Shown here piece by piece: positions 1-7,021 of a DNA stretch of 64,000 nt (the first letter of the stretch is position 1; every line of letters starts with the position of its first letter). Source of the stretch: an uncultured Collinsella sp. (GTDB lineage: Bacteria; Actinomycetota; Coriobacteriia; Coriobacteriales; Coriobacteriaceae). The DNA is taken from positions 1 to 64,000 of the forward strand of contig CATXID010000008.1 in assembly GCA_958369225.1 (NCBI GenBank), in the 5' to 3' direction. A program made the translations under genes and the position numbers. The notes beneath the pieces were generated by a model. The model saw only the letters and a program-made list of their open reading frames with translations, was not told where the DNA came from and did no database searches.

Positions 1-174
1 CTCGGCTACAAGACGGTCCTCTACGGCGAGGACGGCGCCATGCTCTACGGCGAGCAGCAATTCGACGGCAAGTGGTACCACTTCGACGGGGTGACCGGCG
101 CCATGTCCACGGGCATGACCGACCTCGGCTACAAGACGGTCCTCTACGGCGAGGACGGCGCCATGCTCTACGGC
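1..174 (+). repeat. DNA-level direct repeat inside the wall-binding repeat region
   Basis: Bases 1-51 and 124-174 are identical over 51 bases (offset 123 bp, 41 codons). Each encodes one LGYKTVLYGEDGAMLYG unit. Identity at the nucleotide level suggests recent duplication or gene conversion. Confidence 0.9.
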
Positions 175-1296
175 CGCCAGGAATTTTCTGGTCTCGGATT
201 TAGGTTTTTTGATTTGGTCACCGGCGAGTTGCTTCATTCAAGATGGAGCCCCAAAGATGATTCCAATTTATCCTATTATCTTGACGACGATGGCTCGCTA
301 TTGTTCAAGTCATCTGTTTCTGGTTCGGATCGGTTTTTGATTGATTCTGACAGCAATCTTTTAAGTGGGCTTGTGAAGTCTGGCGGTAAGGCCGTTTTTG
401 CCGACTCAATGACCGGTCGTCTTCTATTTGGTTGGATTAACGATTCTAACGGAAATACCTATTTTGCTGATGATAGTGGTCTACTTGTCTCGGGTGAACG
501 AAAATTAAAATCTAACGGTCTTTCCAACTCGGCTTCTTGGTACTATTTTGATGTCGATTCTTATGCCCTTTCTCATGGATGGATCCATCTTGTCCATTCT
601 TCAAAATGGGTCTATTACGATGATAAATCTGGTGAGATGCTATATGGTCAGCAGAAGTTATATTCTGATGATGATTGTCAAGACCATTGGTATAATTTCG
701 ACGAAGTAACAGGTGCTGCAAAGTACGGTTTTGTGTGGATACGCAGTCAAAGCAAAGTTGTTTACTATGATCCCGTCATGGCTTGGATGCTCTATGGGTG
801 GCACCGCGTTGAATCAGTAAATTACTATTTTGATTATTCTGACGGACATTTATCGAAGCTCGATACTGAAAACTCAACAATCAATGCGTATGTTAATTGG
901 GCTCTAAGTATCGCCTTGGACAATAGTCATGGTTACGATCAACAATATCGTTGGGGTGAGCGTGGTGACTATGATTGCTCCTCTTTGGTCGTGTCTTCTC
1001 TTCGAGTCGCTGGCTTAAATACGGGGGGTTCAACTTATACCGGGAATATGCGTTCTCAACTTACCCAGCATGGATTTGTTTGGATAACTGATTTTTCACA
1101 CCTTAAGGCAGGAGATATTTTGCTTAATGAGTCGTATCATACGGCCATTTATCTTGGAAATGGACTTTTAGTTCATGCATCTGGCAATGAGTTTGATGAT
1201 GCGGTTGGTGGTCTTCCAGGAGATCAAACTGGAGAAGAGATTTATATTCGCACTTATTATTGGAGACCTTGGAATGGCGTGCTGAGACTAGCTTAA
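1..1296 (+). CDS. Cell-wall-binding repeat protein with C-terminal NlpC/P60-like domain (5' partial)
   Basis: The reading frame is open from the first base, so the true start lies upstream. The first 60 codons are GC-rich wall-binding repeats of the YG type (LYGEDGAMLYG, WYHFDGVTG). From about base 180 the gene becomes AT-rich, with diverged repeats of the same kind to about codon 300. The C-terminal ~130 residues look like a cysteine peptidase or amidase of the NlpC/P60 (or Amidase_5) type: DYDCSSLV supplies the candidate nucleophile Cys326, and YHTAIYLGNG supplies His380 (counted from the first codon of the window). Such proteins bind wall teichoic or choline-type polymers and cleave peptidoglycan at the cell surface. 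A terminator follows the stop. The family call is good; the substrate is unknown. Confidence 0.8.
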   Translation, partial: LGYKTVLYGEDGAMLYGEQQFDGKWYHFDGVTGAMSTGMTDLGYKTVLYGEDGAMLYGRQEFSGLGFRFFDLVTGELLHSRWSPKDDSNLSYYLDDDGSLLFKSSVSGSDRFLIDSDSNLLSGLVKSGGKAVFADSMTGRLLFGWINDSNGNTYFADDSGLLVSGERKLKSNGLSNSASWYYFDVDSYALSHGWIHLVHSSKWVYYDDKSGEMLYGQQKLYSDDDCQDHWYNFDEVTGAAKYGFVWIRSQSKVVYYDPVMAWMLYGWHRVESVNYYFDYSDGHLSKLDTENSTINAYVNWALSIALDNSHGYDQQYRWGERGDYDCSSLVVSSLRVAGLNTGGSTYTGNMRSQLTQHGFVWITDFSHLKAGDILLNESYHTAIYLGNGLLVHASGNEFDDAVGGLPGDQTGEEIYIRTYYWRPWNGVLRLA

Positions 1297-1345
1297 TAGT
1301 TACTCTTCTGATTACATTAATTACTGACGGTATATTCGTTTGCTT

Positions 1346-1373
1346 GAGCCCGGTATTTGACCGGGCTCTTGTT
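1346..1373 (+). terminator. Rho-independent terminator of the wall-binding gene
   Basis: The arms GAGCCCGGT (1346-1354) and ACCGGGCTC (1360-1368) are perfectly complementary around an ATTTG loop. A T-rich tail follows, about 50 bases after the stop codon. Confidence 0.8.
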
Positions 1374-1559
1374 ATATGAGTTACTGTTGCCACTTAACGT
1401 ATGGGTTTGGGATTTGTCTGAAGCCGGGCTATTTCATGTTCCGTCAGGAGGGCCCGTGCACACTGGATGTTTAGTCTGCGCTTCCCTCCGAGCTTATATT
1501 CTATGGGTTCTTGCGGATTGTGTGTTTTGGAGGTTCAGTCAGATGTAGGGGTTAGCTCA

Positions 1560-1831
1560 ATACGAGGGCGCTCATGCTTTCCTTTTCGAGGCGTTCGGTA
1601 CCCATTCACCCCGCGACTCTACGTACCTTTCTGATGTTGGTGCCCCGTGGCGTACATCTCTGCGACTACTGCAAGGGGGTCTTATCCGACCTGCTGGTAG
1701 CGTTCGAGGATAACGTAGGGGAAGAAGCTCGTCTTCCTGAGCCCGGGGATCCTCAGACTGAACGTACCGATATGAGTCTTAAGGGCTTTGTCGCGGTGTT
1801 CGTTTCTGCTGTTGGTGTCGATGTTTACTTG
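1560..1831 (-). pseudogene. IS256 (Mutator)-family transposase fragment, N-terminal half, decayed
   Basis: Read on the minus strand from about 1831, one frame gives IGTFSLRIPGLRKTSFFPYV then LERYQQV, an in-frame stop, and LAVVAEMYATG. After a frameshift it continues NIRKVRRVAG, a stop, then MGTERLEKESMSAL. This is the order seen in Mutator-type transposases: IGTxxLRIPKLR, FFP, LERYQRV, LVAxVAEMYxxGxSTRKVxRV. At least two stops and one frameshift make it non-functional. The plus-strand open frame at 1574-1858 is its shadow. A C-terminal fragment of the same family lies at 22045-22290. Bases 1374-1559 hold nothing I can recognise. Confidence 0.75.
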
Positions 1832-1872
1832 AAAATGGTTCCTATTGCTCATTTTTAAGTTAGCATCAACGC

Positions 1873-1998
1873 GTGGCCCAGCTCCAGGAGGCCGTCGCGG
1901 CCTACGGCAAGTCGGTCTGTGGCCGGCACCTAAAGAAGGTCGCCGCCGGCGAGATCGTCAACAGCCCGCGCGAGTACCAGGAGGCAAGGAGATACGCA
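1873..1998 (+). pseudogene. Possible 3' remnant of rmlA (glucose-1-phosphate thymidylyltransferase)
   Basis: The frame reads VAQLQEAVAAYGKSVCGRHL then KKVAAGEIV, ending against the rfbB start. The pattern of an AYGKS-x-x-GRHL tail resembles the C-terminal helix of RmlA, which normally precedes rfbB in dTDP-rhamnose operons. No start codon context, catalytic domain or in-frame stop before rfbB is present, so this is at most a truncated tail. Composition is GC-rich like rfbB and unlike the flanking IS256 fragment. The assignment rests on position and a short motif and is tentative. Confidence 0.35.
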
Positions 1999-1999
1999 T

Positions 2000-3022
2000 T
2001 TGGCAGAGAAGACTTTCTCCCCCAAGAGCATCATCGTCACGGGAGGCTGTGGCTTCATCGGCAGCAACTTCGTGCACTATGTCGTGAACAACCACCCGGG
2101 GGTGCACGTCACCGTGCTGGACAAGCTGACCTACGCCGGCAACCCCGAGAATATCGCCGGGATGCCCTCCGACCGCGTGGAGCTCGTCGTGGGCGACATC
2201 TGCGACGCCGAGCTGCTCGACCGCATCGTCCCGGGCCACGACGCGATCGTGCACTACGCCGCCGAGAGCCACAACGACAACTCCATTGCCGACCCCGAGC
2301 CCTTTCTGCGCACCAACGTCGAGGGCACCTTCCGCCTCCTGGAGGCCGTCCGTAAATACGGAATCCGCTACCACCACGTCTCCACCGACGAGGTCTACGG
2401 CGACCTGGCGCTCGACGACCCCGCCAAGTTCACCGAGGAGACGCCGTATAAGCCTTCCTCTCCGTATAGCTCGACTAAGGCGTCCTCCGACATGCTCGTG
2501 CGCGCCTGGACCCGCACCTACGGGCTTCGCGCCACGATCTCCAACTGCTCCAACAACTACGGCCCCTACCAGCACGTGGAGAAGTTCATCCCCAGGCAGA
2601 TCACGAACATCGTCGACGGCGTCCGCCCCAAGCTCTACGGCCGCGGCGAGAACGTCCGCGACTGGATCCACACCGACGACCACTCCTCGGCCGTCTGGGA
2701 CATCCTGACCAAGGGCCGCATGGGGGAGACCTACCTCATCGGCGTAAATGGCGAGAAGAACAACATCACGGTTCTTCGCATGATCCTCGAGGCGATGGGA
2801 AAGGACCCCGAGGACTTCGACTGGGTCGCCGACCGCCCCGGCCACGACCGCCGCTACGCCATCGACTCCACCAAGCTGCAGCGCGAGCTCGGCTGGAGGC
2901 CGGCCCACACCGACTTCGCCGAGGGCCTGAGAACCGCCATCGACTGGTACGTCGAGAACGAGTCCTGGTGGCGCCCGGCCAAGGAGGCCACCGAGGCCCG
3001 CTACAGGGCGCAGGGCCAGTAG
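2000..3022 (+). CDS. rfbB: dTDP-glucose 4,6-dehydratase
   Basis: RmlB/RfbB converts dTDP-glucose to dTDP-4-keto-6-deoxyglucose in the cytoplasm, the second step of dTDP-rhamnose synthesis. The 340-residue protein is full length for the extended-SDR family. It shows the NAD-binding GGCGFIGS at residues 15-22, DKLTYAGNPENI near 41-52, the catalytic STDEVYGD at 128-135 and YSSTK at 156-160, followed by a family-typical SNNYGPYQHVEKFIP. The start is TTG at 2000 with AAGGAG just upstream. It stands alone: rmlA is at most a tail, rmlC is cut off downstream, and no rmlD is seen. It may therefore serve another dTDP-sugar route, depend on rml genes elsewhere, or be a stranded survivor. Confidence 0.95.
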   Translation: MAEKTFSPKSIIVTGGCGFIGSNFVHYVVNNHPGVHVTVLDKLTYAGNPENIAGMPSDRVELVVGDICDAELLDRIVPGHDAIVHYAAESHNDNSIADPEPFLRTNVEGTFRLLEAVRKYGIRYHHVSTDEVYGDLALDDPAKFTEETPYKPSSPYSSTKASSDMLVRAWTRTYGLRATISNCSNNYGPYQHVEKFIPRQITNIVDGVRPKLYGRGENVRDWIHTDDHSSAVWDILTKGRMGETYLIGVNGEKNNITVLRMILEAMGKDPEDFDWVADRPGHDRRYAIDSTKLQRELGWRPAHTDFAEGLRTAIDWYVENESWWRPAKEATEARYRAQGQ

Positions 3023-3033
3023 GAGGGGAGAGA

Positions 3034-3135
3034 GACGCGGCGGGCATCGCATTCGAGAAGGACCTCGCCGTCGGCGAGACAGGCATCGGGGGCCTCAAGG
3101 TCGTCGACCTGGCCATCCACGGTTACTCGCGCGGC
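3034..3135 (+). pseudogene. rfbC: Truncated rmlC (dTDP-4-dehydrorhamnose 3,5-epimerase) N-terminus
   Basis: Twelve bases after rfbB the frame reads GIAFEKDLAVGETGIGGLKV then VDLAIHGYSRG. This matches the RmlC N-terminus (FEK-x-L-x-V-x-ETGI-x-GL-x-V-x-DLPVHGDxRG). No start codon is visible in frame, and homology stops at about 3135, where an IS30-like fragment begins on the other strand. Only about 34 of the usual ~185 residues remain. The order rmlA tail-rmlB-rmlC head is the usual rhamnose operon order, which supports a decayed operon rather than chance similarity. Confidence 0.65.
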
Positions 3136-3236
3136 TGCCGAGCTCCGCGGCTACGGTCTTGTATCCTCTCGACCGTGTTTCTCTCGTGCCTTATGAGTCT
3201 CCCGTACGACCTTCCGGACTGTTTCGGTTTAGACAT
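3123..3236 (-). pseudogene. IS30-family transposase N-terminal fragment
   Basis: On the minus strand an ATG at 3236, with a GGAGGGAGG ribosome-binding site upstream, begins MSKPKQSGRSYGRLIRHERN then TVERIQDRSRGARQPRE and stops. The pattern SYGRLxRHERNTVERxxDR is like the N-terminus of actinobacterial IS30-type transposases, just ahead of the helix-turn-helix. Only 37 codons survive, and the break coincides with the end of the rmlC remnant. It likely marks an insertion followed by a deletion. Family assignment is from memory of the N-terminal motif. Confidence 0.5.
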
Positions 3237-3300
3237 GACGGCCTCCCTCCATCGTAGGCCGGGAGTCCGGCCCCTGTGGGGGTGTCTACCCGGATTCGTG

Positions 3301-3340
3301 CCTCAGGACTCAGCGCAACGCGTTGCGCTGAGTCCTGAGG
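3301..3340 (+). repeat. Perfect 40-bp palindrome
   Basis: The half-site CCTCAGGACTCAGCGCAACG (3301-3320) is followed immediately by its exact reverse complement (3321-3340), with no spacer. It lies upstream of the IS30-like fragment, where an IS end is expected, and exactly at the switch from GC-rich to AT-rich sequence. It could be two abutted IS termini, a protein-binding palindrome, or a terminator-like cruciform without a T tract. Confidence 0.9.
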
Positions 3341-3801
3341 CTGTTGCAATGAAAATGTGAATCAAGGAAGTAGGTTAAAGTAGGGGGAACAGTCTATTTA
3401 TCTTGATATTGATATGAATCCGGTTAAAATAATGTCATTAGCAGCTATATTAGCTGTTATTTAAGACGAGGGGTGGTGGTTGCCTTGGTTAAACTTATTT
3501 CCAAGCTAATGCACCATTGCGAGGGGTCGGCAGGGTTTCCGCTCATGACGTGATTAGCTTTGTCTGCCGCATTATTGCAGGCAAGCACTTTTCGGTGTGG
3601 CCCCTACTTCGTCTACTTTTACTTTGTGAATTAGATAAGATTGGCTTTCGTTCGCATTCGTTTTGCTCTCCGACATCAAATTCCTGTTTAAATAGTTTAC
3701 GAATATCTATTGCAGAATGTAAATTGGTGGAATGCGCTTCGCTGCTGAATACGTACGCTAAAATTAACAAAGTGCAATTAACTAATCGAGAATGGATTTG
3801 C
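3341..3801. other. AT-rich spacer without a convincing gene
   Basis: This stretch carries the leader of the downstream glycosyltransferase. The transferase frame stays open upstream to 3517, but the extra ~95 codons show no recognisable domain, so I treat them as non-coding. A small inverted repeat (AGCAGCTA-TAT-TAGCTGTT) lies near 3440-3460. Nothing else is recognised. Confidence 0.5.
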
Positions 3802-4494
3802 GTGTCCTATTATCCAAGAACTCTTGTTGCCATTCCGGCATATAATGAGGAAGAGTGCATAGAAAACACCATAATCGAGCTTAGGCAAGTCGCGCCTAAG
3901 TTCGATTTTGTAGTTATTAATGACGGATCTCATGACCGTACGCTCTCTATCTGTGAAAATATCGGCTGCAATATTATTAACATGCCAATTAACTGTGGCC
4001 TTACAGTTGGTTTTCAGACAGCGGCTCGATATGCCGTTGATCATGGATACGACTATATGATCCAATTTGATGCTGACGGGCAACATCGTCCGGAGTATTT
4101 GGCTGCTCTTGTTGAAAGGGCGGTGAATACTGATTCCGACATTGTTATCGGTTCTAGGTTTCTGACTGTCCGCAAAGATAAATCGATGCGCATGGTCGGT
4201 TCACGCATGATTACCGTATTGATTAAGATGCTTACCGGTCATCGCATTAGTGATCCCACATCTGGCTTCAGGTTGTTTAGTCGCTCTGTACTCGAGAGAT
4301 ACTATTACGACAACACTCTTAATCCTGAACCTGAATCCATCGCTTTGTTTTTAAAGCAGGGGTATTCGGTCTCTGAAATTCAGGTATCAATGCGTGAACG
4401 CCAGGGCGGCGAGAGTTACTTAAATCCTGTCAAGTCAATGCAGTATATGCTTAGAGTGTTTGCTACGCTGCTAATAGTTCAATGGTTCAGGTGA
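3802..4494 (+). CDS. Family 2 glycosyltransferase (DPM1-like, cytoplasmic)
   Basis: This is a GT-A transferase of about 230 residues, similar to dolichol/polyprenyl-phosphate sugar transferases. AIPAYNEEECIENTI opens the nucleotide-binding fold, VINDGSHDRT follows, and FDADGQH carries the DxD metal site. SDPTSGFRL is the acceptor-loop motif of this group. I chose GTG at 3802 because the conserved domain starts within ten residues of it; an open frame continues upstream but has no homology. It overlaps the next gene's leader, and the GT2 + DUF2304 pairing is a common unit in surface-polysaccharide loci. Such enzymes probably load a sugar onto undecaprenyl phosphate. Codon use is AT-rich compared with the core genome. 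Confidence 0.85.
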   Translation: MSYYPRTLVAIPAYNEEECIENTIIELRQVAPKFDFVVINDGSHDRTLSICENIGCNIINMPINCGLTVGFQTAARYAVDHGYDYMIQFDADGQHRPEYLAALVERAVNTDSDIVIGSRFLTVRKDKSMRMVGSRMITVLIKMLTGHRISDPTSGFRLFSRSVLERYYYDNTLNPEPESIALFLKQGYSVSEIQVSMRERQGGESYLNPVKSMQYMLRVFATLLIVQWFR

Positions 4495-4499
4495 GTTGT

Positions 4500-4856
4500 A
4501 TGTCATTTACATTGCGCGCACTATTGGTTTTTTTTGCTGTTGCTGTTTTTTATTTTGTTATTCGGAAACTGAAAAAAGCTCAAATGCAGGTTTTGGACTC
4601 GCTGTTTTGGTTTTTGTTTAGTATTAGCTTTGTCCTACTCGGTATATTTCCTGAGATAGCTGTGTGTATCGCTGACCTTTTGGGATTTATGTCTGCCTCG
4701 AACTTTGTTTTTTTATATGTTATAGCCGTTTTAGTTGTTCGCGATTTCACCATTTCTGTGAGGCTTGCTAAGCAGGAGGATCGGTTGAATTCTCTTGTGC
4801 AGGCAACTGCTTTAAATTGGGACAGTATTGATTTGAAATCTTCTAGCGAGAACTGA
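4500..4856 (+). CDS. DUF2304-family small membrane protein
   Basis: The protein has 118 residues and three hydrophobic segments (about 4-20, 35-58 and 65-85). A basic FVIRKLKKAQMQVLDSLFW stretch follows the first helix and a short soluble tail ends it, the usual DUF2304 layout. The start is ATG at 4500, with GGTGAG five bases before it; an in-frame ATG at 4482 lies inside the preceding gene. It follows the GT2 stop by five bases, so the two are co-translated. DUF2304 proteins regularly accompany DPM1-like transferases and are thought to act as membrane partners; biochemical function is unknown. Confidence 0.75.
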   Translation: MSFTLRALLVFFAVAVFYFVIRKLKKAQMQVLDSLFWFLFSISFVLLGIFPEIAVCIADLLGFMSASNFVFLYVIAVLVVRDFTISVRLAKQEDRLNSLVQATALNWDSIDLKSSSEN

Positions 4857-4882
4857 TTTCAATGATGTGTATCTAGAACTAC

Positions 4883-4921
4883 TGTGGCTCGGCGTACTTT
4901 CGATGATTACGCCGAGCCACA
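4883..4921. terminator. Bidirectional terminator between convergent genes
   Basis: Fourteen-base perfect arms, TGTGGCTCGGCGTA (4883-4896) and TACGCCGAGCCACA (4908-4921), lie between two converging stop codons. Confidence 0.75.
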
Positions 4922-4951
4922 ACTCTATACAGATATGAGTGTTTCCATAGG

Positions 4952-6927
4952 TTAAATATCTATTTGATACAGTCGCATATCCCCATCGGAAAGCAGGCAT
5001 GTAAAACCTGGGGTATCGTCTGTGATGTCTAATATGCCTTTCCATTCGTTTGGATCAAAGTAGCCAACATTTACTGTCTCATCGAGGATGAGCACATAAC
5101 GTGCGCTCGTTTTCTGTATTGCGTTAAGGACGCCATTGTTTTTAGAGGCCTCGTAAAGTGAAGTTTTAAACAGCTTGTATTCTTTATAAGGCGTAGAGTA
5201 AAACTGACGAGAGATTACGTTTATGTTGTCAGATGCATAAAGCCAGATGCTCCCGTCTGAGGGAATATTGATTACAGGCTCATTTCCAACGATTTGTTTT
5301 ACTTTGTTAACAAATCGCCTTTCTTCGGGCGAGATAGAAACTCCCGATGTTAACGAGTAGTTGGCTTGTATCTGCCCGCAGAGATATCTGTAGTTATTTT
5401 TGCTGTATGAAATGGTTTTAGGGTAAGCGAAAACCATGAGGACGGTCATGGATAGGATGAACACAGGTATCAATAAATCAACAGTTCCAATTCTGTCATG
5501 ATTAAATAAAAGTCGAATAATTAAATTAATACTTTTGCATAGCCCGATTGCGGCAAGTGGTGTGGCGGCAATCGCGAGCACTCCATTTAGTCTGATAATT
5601 CCTGAGTACCAGAAGCCGCAGATAAGCTGGCGAAGTGGATGGTTCAGGGTCATGCATGCGAACGCTAGAGTGGCAACTAATAGATATGATATAGACATCC
5701 ATCGATATCTAGTGCTTGCGAAGGCAATGACAAATCCAATGCCCACTAATAGTCCAAGTATGGGTTGTGCATTGATGGGCTGTCCGAATTTTAATAGAAG
5801 AATGTTCTTAATGGCTTCTACTGGTGTTGCGATTGGCTCTCTATATACGCTGACGATAGGCTGGATAAAAGGTAGAGAATACACTAATAGCCAGAGGCCG
5901 ATAATTAGTCCAAGTATTAGGGCCGAGGTTAAAAAGCGTAAATCGATTCTGTCAGTATAGTGCCCCGCTGTTTTCCAAAAAAACTGAATAATTAAAGGGA
6001 TGCAAATTACACCGGCAGAGAAAACTGCATTAGTTTGTGAGCCTGCAAGGGCAATGAATGATATAGATAACAAGCATATCGCGCATGCTGTTGAAGACAG
6101 TAATTTTGATTTTGATAATCCGATTGACACTTCGTTTGAAAGACGATCGTTTGCTATCAACTGATAGAACGAAAAAAGAAATGCAGGTAATAGCGCGTTT
6201 GCTAGTAAATTGGAATCAAATTGCCCCACAATTAAAAAAGCCCAAGGAAAATAGGAAAATAGGATGAAAGTAATTCCGCCTGCAAAAATAAGGTTCTTAT
6301 CGTTTTTAAAAATGGAAGAAAGAAATAACCATGTGGAAAGGGGATATACAAATGAGCAGATAATGAAATTAATTGCATTATGAGCAATGACTATATTCGC
6401 TTTTGATAACCCGCTTGCAACGGCGGTGATAATGTGCCATGCCGCAGGATAGAATGTGCCTTTTCCCGTGCTCATCAAGTCTGGATATTCAGAGGCATGC
6501 AGAATCGAATACCTGCCCGAATCGAGCATGGCTTTTGCGCACGATAAATGGAAAGTAGTATCGGTCTGCACCGAATAAGATACCGGCCCGTCTATATTTC
6601 GAAGGAATATTAAGACCGTCAGGGCTGTTCCCACAAGTACATAAGTTAATTGACTTAAATACTGACTGGCATTTAGTGCCGATCTTTTTTTCTAAATAGC
6701 ATGAATAGCGTGAGACTAAGCAATAAAACTAGTAAATAAATATATAGCGCAGACATGCTAATTGGATATGCAATTAAACCCACAACTATGAAAAGTGCAA
6801 CAGATGCTGCTGGCGAGAAAGCGATTGCTTGTAAAGGGTTACTTAATAAGGCCCTTCCGGTGAAGTAGCCCGGAACAATTATCGTTAATATGCCGCAAAG
6901 AAAAGCAGCTATAAAAGATGCCCACAT
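4952..6927 (-). pseudogene. DUF6541-like polytopic membrane protein split by a -1 frameshift in an A7 run
   Basis: Two minus-strand frames form one gene. An 84-codon 5' part (6927-6673, start MWASFIAAFLCGILTIIVPG) ends in FMLFRKKDRH and a stop. The 3' part (to 4952) is open upstream through the same spot, reading KRSALNASQYLSQLTYVLVG before its annotated GTG at 6634. They join at seven A residues (6685-6691 on the opposite strand as T7): adding one A, or slipping back one base on AAA AAA, restores a protein of about 660 residues. That matches the intact 676-residue paralog upstream (7022-9052), which shares the N-terminal helices and the C-terminal soluble domain. It has about a dozen membrane helices and is probably an envelope glycan GT-C type or related enzyme. 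It could be a pseudogene, a phase-variable gene, a slippage-expressed gene or an assembly error. Confidence 0.75.
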
Positions 6928-7021
6928 GAGTACGGTCTGCCCTTTCGGCTGTATAGTGCTTGTAGCCTTTTGAATCGATCGATATCAATCTTTTCCTTGT
7001 AACGTCTTATGGCGTGCTTGG

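Noticed and set aside
1574..1858. 94-codon plus-strand open frame
   Set aside because: It is the antisense shadow of the decayed IS256 transposase, which shows clear family motifs on the minus strand.
3517..3801. N-terminal extension of the GT2 at 3802
   Set aside because: The frame is open, but the residues have no domain or signal features, and the conserved fold begins within ten residues of GTG 3802.
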